64,000 nucleotides of DNA from Bog-473 sp963743785 (GCA_963743785.1 CAVURD010000031.1:1-64000), one strand, 5' to 3'; shown: positions 18,470-28,343, counted from the first letter of the stretch. A program made the numbers and translations. Notes: generated by a model from the sequence alone, not told the origin.

Positions 18470-18638
18470 GTGAATCGCATGACCGCGGAGGCTACCGCGA
18501 CACATCCGGGGCGCTTGGCGACATTGCGGCCGCCACCGGACCGGCGAACTGGGGCAGGACCCGATGCGTTATCAAATCGACTGATCCAGACGACCTCCAA
18601 CCTGGCGATGACCGACTGGTCTGCGCGACCCTCTAAGA

Positions 18639-19520
18639 ATGATTTCGGCCATCCAGGCAGCCACGGAAGTGGCTGGACAGTTCGGGATCACGAGCACCGA
18701 CCCTGTTCTATTGCAAGAGACAAACAATACGGTCGTCTGGCTGCGCCCCGAGCCAGTCGTGGCGAAGGTCGCGGTCCGTGCCCACTCGCAAAACGAGGTT
18801 CGTCGTGAATACGCAGTGGCGTCGGAGCTGGCGGCACTTGGCGCTGAAGTCGCGCGGCCCGTATCGGGAACCTGGCCAATCTCACACTCGGGCTCCGGAT
18901 TCGTCGTCACACTCTGGGAGCGACTGGAAGGACCGGACCGAGTTCGCGTGGCACCTGAGGTACTCGCTGGCTCCCTCCGCAGACTCCACGCAGCGTTGAG
19001 ACAGACGAAGGTCGATTTGCCATCGTTCCGAGCGATGGTTGTGAAGGCCAGCCAGGCGCTCGAGGACGATTCGTTCATGATGGAGGGCCACCACGCAGAC
19101 AGCGAGCTCTTGCAGGCGACGTACAAGCGAGGTTTTGTTGTCCTTGAGTCTGCCCAATTCGAGGAGTGCCGGCTTCACGGTGAACCTCACAATGGAAATC
19201 GGATCATGACCAGCGAGGGAATTCGCTGGATCGACTTCGAGAGCTGCTGCATTGGCCCCCTCGAATGGGACCTCGCCTTTCAGCCGGATGAGGTCGTCCA
19301 CCTGTTTCCCGATACAGATTTGAGCCTTCTCGCTTTGTTACGGAGACTCAACAGCGCACGCGTCCGCAACGTGGTGCCTGGGATCGCGCCATCCGGAGAT
19401 GCACGAACACGGCGAAATCCACCTCTCCTTGCTGCGCCAACCTTCCGACGATTCTGGGCGCCTTCCAGAGATCCCTTGAAGATCAATCTGCCGCACCTAT
19501 CCGGCGATCTGGGGCGGTGA
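18639..19520 (+). pseudogene. aminoglycoside-phosphotransferase-family kinase, C-terminus frameshifted
   Basis: The frame keeps the ATP-binding N-lobe (NNTVVWLRPEPVVAKV), the catalytic loop LHGEPHNGN (HGD-like with Glu for Asp) and IDFESCC with the metal-binding Asp. Near 19370 the sequence shifts frame: the plus-one frame reads ATWCLGSRHPEMHEHGEIHL, the family's normal C-terminal helix, and stops near 19479. The annotated frame instead runs on through arginine-rich filler. One indel would restore a ~280-residue enzyme. A 5' fragment of a relative lies at 11749. Confidence 0.7.
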
Positions 19521-20022
19521 AGTGCGACACGGCGAGGGCATGGGGATCAGCACAGAGCCGAAGCTGCCCAGCTACGGTCGGTACGTCACGTTCCTTCCCG
19601 AGCATAGGCGTCCGATGTCGGATACCCCTGTAGCTGGCTCGCCATCGATTCACATCCAGACACTCGAGCACCAGCTGACTCAGGACGAGGTCGTTCCCGT
19701 CGTCTACCGGCAGTTCCTCCACCGAGGGCAAAACTTGTGTCTTCCAACACAGGAAGCGGCGCAAGTTGCTGGAATCCTGGCTTGTTCGGAACCCGGTTTC
19801 GTTTTATATCCTGGCTTGGTTGGATTGCAGCGTGCCCCTTACTCGGGGCCATCTGCGTAGATTCACCACGCCGGTCGAACTCCGAACTCTGGACCAAGTG
19901 CCGAGCCTTAGCCCGATCCGAGGGTCAGCGTCTGAGGTCGGTTTCCCTCGCACACCCACCGTCTCGCACTCGCCGAGCGAACTGCCCACCGACCCGGCGA
20001 ACGGAGCGACCCGCCTACCGGG
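19521..20022. other. long gap without a confident gene
   Basis: About 500 bases. Several open frames exist but none has a ribosome-binding site, conserved motif or plausible composition. Nothing supported. Confidence 0.45.
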
Positions 20023-20466
20023 TTATGGACCGGACGGCTGTACAGGGGTGACCGTATGCACTGCCGCCGGAAGATTCAGCTTGTAGCAAGGAAGCAGAGT
20101 CGCGGAGCTCAGCGCGTCACGTGGAACCAGGGGCACCGTCCTCTTGCCACAGATTGCGGCGCTATTTGTGCTCGGAACTTGTTGGTGGCCCTGTGAGGGC
20201 GATTGGTGAGCCACTACGCCCCCCAAGGGTCCTTTACCATTTGACGCTGTCGGAGGTCCCCCGAAGAAGTGTCCGGCTCCTCCTACAGCGAGAACCGTCA
20301 CGCCGAGGGCGAGGACCCCGCACACAGTCAAGCCGACCACGAGCAACCTTCGACGACGCCGCCGCTGACGAGCCTCAGGGAACAAGAGATGCGTCTCGGC
20401 TCCCAAGGACAGCTCCCGCGGATCGACCGAGGATGGTGACTTCGGCTCTAGCAATCCAACTAACAC
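20023..20466 (-). CDS. single-pass membrane protein, hypothetical
   Basis: Up to 147 residues if GTG 20466 is used; a later TTG is possible. A short cytoplasmic part ends in a poly-Arg patch (QRRRRRRLLVV). One transmembrane helix follows (LTVCGVLALGVTVLAVGGAG), then a low-complexity extracytoplasmic tail with two Cys. The start lies only about 20 bases from the divergent GntR gene, so both may share an operator. No family recognised. Confidence 0.5.
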   Translation of the reverse strand: MLVGLLEPKSPSSVDPRELSLGAETHLLFPEARQRRRRRRLLVVGLTVCGVLALGVTVLAVGGAGHFFGGPPTASNGKGPLGGVVAHQSPSQGHQQVPSTNSAAICGKRTVPLVPRDALSSATLLPCYKLNLPAAVHTVTPVQPSGP

Positions 20467-20487
20467 AGAACTACTATGACTAGCACC

Positions 20488-20835
20488 ATGATCTCTGTCA
20501 ACATCGACCGCTCGGACCCTGTCCTTCTGCACGATCAGGTGGCGGCTGAGATCCGCCGCGCCATTGCCGAGGGTGAGGCTGGACCTGGTGACCGTCTGCC
20601 CCTCGCCAAGGACATCGCGGCGGTCCTCGGCGTGAACAAGAACACCGTGCTGCGAGCCATGCACATTCTGCGAGACGAGGGGCTGGTGGAGTTCGGCCGG
20701 GGCAGCGGAATCACAGTGACGGGGACGGCCGAGAAGGGTGCAGTGCTCCGCCAGGTGCGCGAACTGGTTGAGTTCGCTCGGCGTCAGGGCTACAAGCCGG
20801 AGAGCGTCATCGCCATGATCGAGAACCTGTCGTGA
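20488..20835 (+). CDS. short GntR-family (YtrA-like) transcriptional regulator
   Basis: About 115 residues; in-frame ATGs at 20476 and 20488, the latter closer to the conserved start (ISVNIDRSDPVLLHDQVAAEIRRAI). The winged helix is complete: GDRLPLAKDIAAVLGVNKNTVLRAMHIL and a wing ending VEFGRGSGITV. Only a ~35-residue C-terminal helix follows, with no effector domain, as in YtrA-type repressors that usually control ABC transporters. Here the divergent neighbour is a one-pass membrane protein and no transporter is adjacent. Confidence 0.85.
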   Translation: MISVNIDRSDPVLLHDQVAAEIRRAIAEGEAGPGDRLPLAKDIAAVLGVNKNTVLRAMHILRDEGLVEFGRGSGITVTGTAEKGAVLRQVRELVEFARRQGYKPESVIAMIENLS

Positions 20836-21099
20836 GCCCAGAAGTGGCCGATGACGCTCCTGGACCATCCGCGGGCAGAGTCCCCACGGTCAGTTAGTTC
20901 GCCTGCACTTGGCCGCTGTCTCAGGTGATCGATGATTCACGGTGCAAGTGCGGTGGTGGTACACCGGCTGCCTACTGACAGTGCACCGTCTTTTGGTATT
21001 GAGAGATCGAGTGACTCCGTAGGTGGCATTGCTTATCGGGCGAACGTCTCGTCGTGCTCGTTTGACGCTCTTGGGAATAACAGCACGTTTTACCGCCCG

Positions 21100-21358
21100 A
21101 CCGGGATGAGCGGGGCCTTCGTCTTCTGGCCGTTTGGCCGGACCTTCTTCCGGCGTCCCGATGCAGGCGCCGCTTTCACGGTCGGGAACGTTCGTGGTTT
21201 GTCCTCGTAGGGTTATGGATGGCCATCGCACACCTGATCGTGGGCGTGCTCTTGTGCTTCACCGTCATCGGGATTCCCTTGGGGGTCGGAAACTTCAAGT
21301 TGGCCGCCGTCGCGTGTCTTGTTGTCCGAGGCGTTCAACACGGTTGGGAGCGCATTTA
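21100..21358 (+). pseudogene. YccF-family membrane protein, 5'-truncated and frameshifted
   Basis: The plus strand encodes FVFWPFGRTFFRRPDAGAAFTVGN. One base missing near 21191 shifts it to WFVLVGLWMAIAHLIVGVLLCFTVIGIPLGVGNFKLA, the YccF (DUF307) signature of paired hydrophobic segments with W-P-F-G-R and G-I-P-x-G. The first YccF half is absent and the last residues are degenerate (ends WERI). A relic between the GntR gene and rnpB, inside the island edge. Confidence 0.6.
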
Positions 21359-21557
21359 GTTCGGGCGTCAGCATCACCGTCCATAACTGACCGGCCCGTT
21401 CCCCCAAGCAGCAGGTGTCCATCGGCGATTGACCCGTGCCACTAGCTCACCAGTTCCGTCCCGTTTTGACGGAGCAAGTTCTCTCGGTGTCCCACCCACA
21501 TCAGGCACATCATGGTAGGGATGAAGTTGGGATATACCAGTGTTCTTTCAGGTTGAC

Positions 21558-21928
<371 letters not shown>

Positions 21929-21993
21929 GTCCCGGCCAGTCTGCCATCTCCGTGCGTGACGGGGGCGCGCACCGCATCGGTAGGGTGTTCCTC

Positions 21994-23454
21994 ATGCCGA
22001 GCGGTGCCCGTCAGCTCTTCGATCCCGAGGCCCCGCCCACCGGAGGAGCGGCCGCTCCGACGGAGGAGCGCGGCCAGGCCAACGCGCTGTCGATCGGGGC
22101 GCTTTACGACGAGGTGGGGGAGGCGCTCGCCTCGGTGTTCCCGCGCCGCCGCCAGCTGTGGGTGCGAGGTGAGATCCACAGCCTCTCTGACCAGTCGAGC
22201 CGATCGGGCCATTGCTATCTGGAATTGGTGGATCCGGACAACGAGAGTGGCCGGGGCCGCGGCGCCCCGCCGTCGCGCGGCCGGGGGGTGCCGGTCCTGA
22301 TGGTCAAGTGCTGGAAAGGCACGTGGGGACCATTGAAGGGGGCCCTGGGCCGGCAGGGGATCACCCTGACCGAGGGCATGGTGGTCGTGTTGCGCGGGTC
22401 GCTCGATGTCTATCGACCGAAGGGCGAGATCGATTTCATCCTCTCCGAGCTCGACGTGACCGCGCTGCTGGGCCGTCTGGCGGCGCAACGCGCTGAGCTG
22501 CTGCGCAAACTCGAGTCCGAAGGTCTGCTCCGGCGCAACAGGGAGATAGCAGTGCCTGACGTCCCGCTGCGGGTGGGCCTGGTGGCCAGCCCGGGTACCG
22601 AGGGCTACCGAGATTTCCTTGGACAGTTGACCGGCTCGGCATTCGGGTTCCAGGTGCAGGTTGTCCCGGTGTCGGTGCAGGGCGGCGGCGCCCCAAACGC
22701 CGTGGCCCGCGCCGTCACGAGGCTGTGCCACACCGACTGCGATGTCATCGTCGTGGTGCGGGGAGGTGGATCGAAGGCCGACCTGGCCGCCTTCGAGGCC
22801 GAAGTCGTGGCCCGGGCCATTGCGCTCGCCACCAAACCCGTCTGGACCGGCATTGGGCACACAGGGGATGAATCCCTGGCCGACATTGTGGCGAATCGAG
22901 CCTGCGTCACTCCAACCGAGTGTGGTCACCAACTGGTCATTCGGGTCGGGCAATGGTGGGAGTCCCATATCGCCGAGCCGGCGGCCCAACTGAGTCGACG
23001 GGCCTGGACGTTGGTGTCAGAGGCACAGGCGCGGGATATGCAGGCTCGAGGCCGGCTCACGCACGCTGCCCGGAGCCAATTGCGGGTCCACCGTGAGCGG
23101 CTGGCCGTCCGCGCCGGTGGCGTGGTGAGGATGGCGCCCGAGGGGTTGCTGGCGCGCCAGAGTGGGTTGCGAACGCAAGCCGCTCGATTGGGGCCCCTCT
23201 CTCAGGGCCATGTGACGCGTGAGTTCGAACGGGTGCGGTCGTGGCGGCGCCTTCTCACGGCCTATGACGTCACTCGGCAACTTGAGCGCGGGTACACCCT
23301 GACGACGACGGCCGATGGTCGATTGGTGCGAAGCGCTGGAGGCGTCGATGTGGGCCAGGAGATCGTGACGCGCTTTGCCGATGGTACGGCGAGCTCCCGG
23401 GTGGAGGACACGGCAATCCACAATCGTGACGAAGAGAATGACGAGGAGACCTGA
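21994..23454 (+). CDS. xseA: exodeoxyribonuclease VII large subunit
   Basis: About 486 residues from ATG 21994 (TAGGGTG upstream). The N-terminal OB fold reads LWVRGEIHSLSDQSSRSGHCYLELVD. The catalytic segment follows with RVGLVASPGTEGYRDFL, VIVVVRGGGSKADLAAFE and WTGIGHTGDESLADIVANRACVTPTE. A helical region ends with YDVTRQLERGYTLTTTADG. With XseB it forms the single-strand-specific exonuclease used in mismatch and damage repair. It is first in a four-gene run that overlaps or nearly overlaps. Confidence 0.95.
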   Translation: MPSGARQLFDPEAPPTGGAAAPTEERGQANALSIGALYDEVGEALASVFPRRRQLWVRGEIHSLSDQSSRSGHCYLELVDPDNESGRGRGAPPSRGRGVPVLMVKCWKGTWGPLKGALGRQGITLTEGMVVVLRGSLDVYRPKGEIDFILSELDVTALLGRLAAQRAELLRKLESEGLLRRNREIAVPDVPLRVGLVASPGTEGYRDFLGQLTGSAFGFQVQVVPVSVQGGGAPNAVARAVTRLCHTDCDVIVVVRGGGSKADLAAFEAEVVARAIALATKPVWTGIGHTGDESLADIVANRACVTPTECGHQLVIRVGQWWESHIAEPAAQLSRRAWTLVSEAQARDMQARGRLTHAARSQLRVHRERLAVRAGGVVRMAPEGLLARQSGLRTQAARLGPLSQGHVTREFERVRSWRRLLTAYDVTRQLERGYTLTTTADGRLVRSAGGVDVGQEIVTRFADGTASSRVEDTAIHNRDEENDEET

Positions 23455-23456
23455 CG

Positions 23457-23735
23457 ATGGCAGGAACAAAAGAACCACCCGTGGCCGTAGAAGAATTGAG
23501 CTACACCGATGCCAGTCGAGAGCTCGACGCGATCGTCGGATTCTTTGAGCAGCGAGAGGTCGACGTGGACGTACTGGTATCGAGATTGGAGCGAGCCACC
23601 GCGCTGATCGACGAGCTGGACCGACGCCTGCGCCAGACGCGGGCCCAGGTCGAGGAGCTGGTACCCCGACTCGATGCGCTGGCCGCCGTCGTCGAATCCG
23701 ACGCAGACAATGGCCGGGAAGGCAACAATGAGTGA
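23457..23735 (+). CDS. xseB: exodeoxyribonuclease VII small subunit
   Basis: 92 residues starting 2 bases after the xseA stop. ELSYTDASRELDAIVGFFEQREVDVDVLVSRLERA is the XseB helix-turn-helix that packs along the large subunit. A coiled coil and an acidic tail follow. Its stop overlaps the start of the next gene (ATGAGTGA), so translation is probably coupled. Confidence 0.93.
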   Translation: MAGTKEPPVAVEELSYTDASRELDAIVGFFEQREVDVDVLVSRLERATALIDELDRRLRQTRAQVEELVPRLDALAAVVESDADNGREGNNE

Positions 23736-24456
23736 CGTGGCCGATGATGAGGGTTTGTATTTCCGCCAGCTCCTCTCCGGCCGCGACTTTGCCCGAGGCG
23801 ACCAGATGGCGCGCCAGATGGTGAATTTCGTGTACCTGATCGGCGATCGCGTCAAGGGTGAGGCCGTCGTCGTCGATCCGGCTTACGCCGTCCAGGATCT
23901 CCTCGACATCCTCGAGACCGATGGCATGCGGCTCACGGGCGTGCTGGCCACCCACTACCACCCTGACCACGTCGGTGGGGAGATGGCCGGGTGGGCTCTC
24001 GAAGGCATCAGCGCTCTGCTCGAGAAGGTGCAGGTGCCCGTGCACCTGCAATCCGAGGAGCTGCCCTGGGTCGAGCGCACCACTGGCGTCGGCGGTTCAC
24101 ACCTGGTCGGCCACGACAGCGGGGACGTGGTGCAGGTCGGTTCGGTCGGGGTCGAGCTCATCCACACACCGGGCCACACGCCGGGGAGCCAGTGCTTCCT
24201 GGTCGACGGACGGCTGGTGGCCGGTGACACCCTCTTCCTCGACGGCTGCGGGCGGACGGACCTTCCGGGCGCCGATCCGGTGGCGATGTACGAGTCGATC
24301 AACACCCGCCTGGCCCGCGTCTCCGACGACGCGGTCCTCTATCCCGGCCACCTCTACTCGGCTGACCCGTCGCAGCGGTTGGGGGACACCCGCAAGTGGA
24401 ACTACGTCTTCCAACCCCGCTCCGTCGAAGAGTGGATGACGATGTTCGGAGGTTAA
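23728..24456 (+). CDS. MBL-fold hydrolase, glyoxalase II / persulfide dioxygenase-like
   Basis: About 242 residues; ATG 23728 with GGGAAGG upstream, overlapping the xseB end. Metal ligands: THYHPDHVGG, HTPGHTPGS and the Asp in VAGDTLFLDGCGRTDLPGADP. The GCGRTD stretch is typical of the ETHE1/persulfide-dioxygenase branch, whereas plain glyoxalase II differs there. It ends LYPGHLYS...KWNYVFQ. Candidate roles are persulfide or thioester detoxification. The FAD reductase follows 4 bases later. Confidence 0.85.
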   Translation: MSDVADDEGLYFRQLLSGRDFARGDQMARQMVNFVYLIGDRVKGEAVVVDPAYAVQDLLDILETDGMRLTGVLATHYHPDHVGGEMAGWALEGISALLEKVQVPVHLQSEELPWVERTTGVGGSHLVGHDSGDVVQVGSVGVELIHTPGHTPGSQCFLVDGRLVAGDTLFLDGCGRTDLPGADPVAMYESINTRLARVSDDAVLYPGHLYSADPSQRLGDTRKWNYVFQPRSVEEWMTMFGG

Positions 24457-24460
24457 GCCC

Positions 24461-25705
24461 GTGCCGGGAATCGCCAATGACGATGCCGTGGTCGTGGTCG
24501 GGGCATCGCTGGCCGGCTGGCGTGCGGTCGAGACACTTCGAGCCGAGGGTTTCGAGGGTGACATCACGTTGGTGGGGGAGGAGCTGCATCTGCCCTATGA
24601 CCGCCCCCCTCTTTCCAAACAGGTCCTGGCGGGAACCTGGCCTCCCGAACGAGTGGTCCTGGCCGACCGACACCGGTCCAGCGCGCTGCGGGTGCACGAG
24701 GTCCTCGGCCATCGAGCCGTGCGGTTGGACGCCGTTGCCCGTCAGATCGAGATCGACGACGGCACGTTGCTCGCGGGCGACGCCGTGGTGCTGGCCACCG
24801 GCGCCAGCCCCCGCCGGTTGCCGGGGACCGAGGAGTTGGGGCCTCACGACGGCCTCTTCACCCTGCGCACCCTCGATGATTCGTTGGCCCTTCGCGCCGC
24901 CCTGACGGCACGGGAGTCCTGCCGGGTCGTGGTGATCGGTGCGGGCTTCATCGGTGCCGAGGTGGCCTCGACCTGTGCTGCATTGGGCTGCCAGGTCACC
25001 GTGCTCGAGGCCATGGAGATCCCTTTGGCCAACGTGTTGGGACCACTGATCGGCGCCCATTGCGCCACGCTTCACGCGGACCACGGTGTCGACCTGCGCA
25101 CCGGTGCCGGCGTGGCCGGGATTCAACGTGCCGAAGGCGCACTCGGTGGTTTGGTGGTGGCGCTGTCGGGAGGTGACAGCATCGAGGCCCACGTTGTCGT
25201 CGTGGGCATCGGAGTGCTGCCGTCGGTCGGCTGGCTGGATGCCTCCGGACTGACGGTGGAGAACGGGGTGGTTTGCGATGACCGCCTCTTCGCGGCCGAG
25301 GGGATCGTGGCCGCCGGTGACATGGCCCGTTGGAACTGGCGTCACGACGGCCAAGAAGAGCTGATCCGCATCGAGCACTGGCAGCTGGCGGCGGAAGCCG
25401 GCGTGGCTGCGGCCCGCAGCTTGCTGGCCGGCCGGGCCGACGCTGTGCCGTTCAACCCCATCCCCTACTTCTGGTCGGACCAGTTCGACATCCGTTTTCA
25501 AGTCCTCGGCAATCCCGGCGGGACCGACGAGGTCACGATCGTTGAGGGGTCATTGGACGAGGGCAAGTTCGTGGCCCTCTTCGGCCGGGTCGGTCGATTG
25601 CGGGCCGTGATGGCGATCGGCAAGCCGCGCCAGCTCATGGGCTTTCGGCCCCTGCTAGAAGCCGGGACCAGCTGGGACGACGCCCTGGCCCACGCGAGGA
25701 AGTGA
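24461..25705 (+). CDS. FAD-dependent ferredoxin/rubredoxin-type reductase
   Basis: 414 residues from GTG 24461. The FAD motif VVVGASLAGWRAVETLR precedes the family's LPYDRPPLSK; the NAD motif VVVIGAGFIGAEVAS sits mid-protein. GVLPSVGWL, the FAD-binding AAGDMARW and the reductase C-terminal region IPYFWSDQFDIRFQVLG complete the fold. Such enzymes pass electrons from NAD(P)H to a ferredoxin or Rieske protein of an oxygenase. No ferredoxin gene is adjacent. Co-transcribed with the MBL hydrolase. Confidence 0.9.
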   Translation: MPGIANDDAVVVVGASLAGWRAVETLRAEGFEGDITLVGEELHLPYDRPPLSKQVLAGTWPPERVVLADRHRSSALRVHEVLGHRAVRLDAVARQIEIDDGTLLAGDAVVLATGASPRRLPGTEELGPHDGLFTLRTLDDSLALRAALTARESCRVVVIGAGFIGAEVASTCAALGCQVTVLEAMEIPLANVLGPLIGAHCATLHADHGVDLRTGAGVAGIQRAEGALGGLVVALSGGDSIEAHVVVVGIGVLPSVGWLDASGLTVENGVVCDDRLFAAEGIVAAGDMARWNWRHDGQEELIRIEHWQLAAEAGVAAARSLLAGRADAVPFNPIPYFWSDQFDIRFQVLGNPGGTDEVTIVEGSLDEGKFVALFGRVGRLRAVMAIGKPRQLMGFRPLLEAGTSWDDALAHARK

Positions 25706-25787
25706 GGAGGTTCTCGAGCTCCGAGGCACCATCGGCATCTCGGAATGGGCCGTGGCGAGGGACCGCTGTGTGAGGTAGAAGTGGAAC

Positions 25788-27842
25788 GTGCCTTTCCACT
25801 CGAAGATCAGCGCCCGTCTGCTTCTCACCACTGCCTCGGTTGGCCTTCTGGTGGCGGGGGTGGTCGGGGTGGCGGGGTCGCCGGCGTTGGCCGGAGTGAG
25901 TACGGCCCAGGCCGGGCCGACCGGGTCGTCGACCGCGTTGCTACCCGATGCGGTGACCGCCTCTGACTGGACCACGTTCGACCACGACTCTCTGCGCTCG
26001 GGGGTCGATCCGTCGGGCAACTCCTTCTCGCCCGCGACGCCCGCGTGGACCTCGCCCACCTTCGATGGTCAGCTGTACGGCCAGCCGCTGGTGGCCACTG
26101 GTCGGGTCTTCGTGGCAACGGAGAACGACACCGTCTACGCCTTGGCCGCCAACACCGGCGCGGTGTTGTGGTCGAATCATCTCGGCACCCCGCTCGACCC
26201 TTCCACCGTTCCGGGGCTCTGCGGGGACATCCATCCCACAGTGGGGATCACCGGGACACCGGTGATCGACGCCGCCCGCTCGGAGATCTTCGTGGTGGCG
26301 ACGGTGGCCGCCGGCAGCAATGCCGCCCACCAGCTCATCGGGCTGGACATCTACACCGGAACGGTGTTGTTGAACGAGAACATCGACCCGCCCGGCGCCA
26401 ACCCGGCCTTCCAGCTGCAACGAGTCTCCCTGGCTCTCACCGACGGCCGGGTGATCGTCGGCTTCGGGGGTAATGCGGGAGACTGTGACCCCTACCACGG
26501 GTTGGTCGTGTCGGCACCCGAGGACGGCTCGGCCCCATCCACCTACACGGTGGCCAACCTGCCGGGCGACAGCCAGGGCGCGGTGTGGATGGGTGGCGCG
26601 GCTCCCTCCATCGATGCCCAGGGCAACGTATGGGTGGCCACGGGGAACAGCGCATTCCACAGTTCATCGGACGCCTACGACCAGAGCGACAGCGTGCTGA
26701 AGCTCAGTCCGACCATGCAGCTGCTTGACTCCTTCGCCCCGCAGCTCTGGTACAACGACAATGCCAGTGACGCCGACCTCGGCTCCACCACCCCGGCTCT
26801 ACTGCCCAATGGCCTGGTCTTCGAGGTGGGCAAGTCGACCACCGCGTATGTGCTCAGCCAGTCGAGTCTGGGAGGTGTCAACGGGCAGGTGGCACTGCGG
26901 AACTCATTCTGTTTTGCTGATGGTGGCTCCGCCGACCTCAATGGCACCCTGTTCGTCCCCTGCAGCAACGGCGTCGAGGCGGTGACGCCCACCGCCAGTC
27001 CTCCGACCGCCACATGGACCACGTCGAGCGGGGCCCACGGTTCGCCCATCGTGGCCGGGGGCCTGGTGTGGTCGATTGGCAGCGGCACGCTCTATGCCCT
27101 GAACGCCGCCACCGGTGCCGAGGTCCAGCACTTCGCCATTGGGGCGTCGTCGTCGTCGTTCCCGTCGCCCTCCGCCGCCGACGGCCTCATCCTGGCACCG
27201 TCCTCCACCCAGATCCATGCCTTCGTGGGTCCGGCCGGACTACCGCCCCCTCCGCCTCCGCCGCCCCCGACCACGAGCGTGCTCATCCCTTCGAAGGGGG
27301 CCACGGTGTCCGGGTCGACCTTGCTTGATGCCTCTGCTTCGAACGCCACCAGCGTCGAGTTCCGGCTCTTCGGCGGCACCTTCGGCTTCGACGCCCCGGT
27401 GCTCTGTACGGCCACACTGACCCTCTACGGATGGTTGTGCAGCTCGAACACCACGACGGTCCCCAACGGTTCCTACGTATTGTCGTCCGAGGCGTTCAAC
27501 TCGACTGGAAGCGCCTTCAGTCCGGTGGGCGTCGATATCACCGTAGACAACCCCCCGACCACGAGCGTGCTCATCCCTTCGAAGGGGGCCACGGTGTCCG
27601 GGTCGACCTTGCTTGATGCCTCTGCTTCGAACGCCACCAGCGTCGAGTTCCGGCTCTTCGGCGGCACCTTCGGCTTCGACGCCCCCGTGCTCTGTACGGC
27701 CACACTGACCCTCTACGGCTGGTTGTGCAACTGGAACACCACGACAGTCCCCAACGGTTCCTACGTATTGTCGTCCGAGGCGTTCAACTCGACTGGAAGC
27801 GCCTTCAGTCCGGTGGGCGTCGATATCACCGTCAACAATTAG
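25788..27842 (+). CDS. secreted PQQ-like beta-propeller protein with two near-identical Ig-like modules
   Basis: 684 residues from GTG 25788. A signal peptide (SARLLLTTASVGLLVAGVVG) is followed by propeller blades with repeats such as GRVFVATENDTVYALAANTGAVLW and GGLVWSIGSGTLYALNAATGAEV. A poly-proline linker (GLPPPPPPPPP) leads to two 96-residue Ig-like modules that differ at only a couple of residues. Family members may bind PQQ or ligands or act as scaffolds; the catalytic residues of quinoprotein dehydrogenases are not evident. The same module type ends the hydrolase at 5657. Confidence 0.85.
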   Translation: MPFHSKISARLLLTTASVGLLVAGVVGVAGSPALAGVSTAQAGPTGSSTALLPDAVTASDWTTFDHDSLRSGVDPSGNSFSPATPAWTSPTFDGQLYGQPLVATGRVFVATENDTVYALAANTGAVLWSNHLGTPLDPSTVPGLCGDIHPTVGITGTPVIDAARSEIFVVATVAAGSNAAHQLIGLDIYTGTVLLNENIDPPGANPAFQLQRVSLALTDGRVIVGFGGNAGDCDPYHGLVVSAPEDGSAPSTYTVANLPGDSQGAVWMGGAAPSIDAQGNVWVATGNSAFHSSSDAYDQSDSVLKLSPTMQLLDSFAPQLWYNDNASDADLGSTTPALLPNGLVFEVGKSTTAYVLSQSSLGGVNGQVALRNSFCFADGGSADLNGTLFVPCSNGVEAVTPTASPPTATWTTSSGAHGSPIVAGGLVWSIGSGTLYALNAATGAEVQHFAIGASSSSFPSPSAADGLILAPSSTQIHAFVGPAGLPPPPPPPPPTTSVLIPSKGATVSGSTLLDASASNATSVEFRLFGGTFGFDAPVLCTATLTLYGWLCSSNTTTVPNGSYVLSSEAFNSTGSAFSPVGVDITVDNPPTTSVLIPSKGATVSGSTLLDASASNATSVEFRLFGGTFGFDAPVLCTATLTLYGWLCNWNTTTVPNGSYVLSSEAFNSTGSAFSPVGVDITVNN
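27265..27840 (+). repeat. 288-bp tandem repeat, two copies, inside the propeller gene
   Basis: Units of 288 bp (96 codons), roughly 27265-27552 and 27553-27840, with corresponding bases offset by exactly 288. By eye only a handful of substitutions separate the copies, so the second module arose by a recent duplication or has been homogenised by gene conversion. Confidence 0.85.
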
Positions 27843-27901
27843 GCGACATCGCTTCGGTCTGGTCGGCCCGAATCGGTGGCACGACTTGTACGATTGAGCC
27901 C

Positions 27902-28237
27902 GTGGCCTACGACGAGGAATTGGCTGAACGAGTACGAGATCTGCTCGAAGGCGAGGCGAACCTCACGGAGAAGAAGATGTTCGGGGGTCTCGCGTTTCTC
28001 ATCGGTGGCAACATGGCCATCGCGGCGAGTGGCCAAGGCGGGGTGCTGGTGCGCGTGGACCCGGCCCAATCGGACAAGCTCGTCGATACGACGAATGCTG
28101 AGCTGGCCGTGATGCGAAATCGCCCAATGCGGGGTTGGTTACGAGTGGCTCCCGAGCACCTGCGTACCAACCGTCAGCTCGGGAGGTGGGTGAACCTCGG
28201 CACCGAGCACGCGCGTTCGCTTCCGGCAAAGCGTTAG
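27902..28237 (+). CDS. TfoX N-terminal-domain protein
   Basis: 111 residues from GTG 27902. VRDLLEGEANLTEKKMFGGLAFLIGGNMA and GVLVRVDP...MRGWLRV are the core of the TfoX_N family. The family is named after the competence regulator, but in Actinobacteria it is mostly found as small single-domain proteins of unknown role. It starts 60 bases after the propeller gene. Confidence 0.82.
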   Translation: MAYDEELAERVRDLLEGEANLTEKKMFGGLAFLIGGNMAIAASGQGGVLVRVDPAQSDKLVDTTNAELAVMRNRPMRGWLRVAPEHLRTNRQLGRWVNLGTEHARSLPAKR

Positions 28238-28343
28238 ATCCTCTCTCGGGCTACCGGGCGAGCCCTCGCATCGATTGGACTGATTCCAAGCTGCCGCCGG
28301 TGTGGATCAGCCGCGACATCCGACACCAACCAGCGAATAGTGG

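Noticed and set aside
13065..21554. An integrase or other recombinase inside the island
   Set aside because: All frames were scanned for tyrosine (R..HxxR..Y) and serine recombinase patterns and for a relaxase; none was convincing.
24461..25705. A complete oxygenase electron-transfer system around the FAD reductase
   Set aside because: No ferredoxin, Rieske or oxygenase gene lies nearby, so only the reductase is supported.
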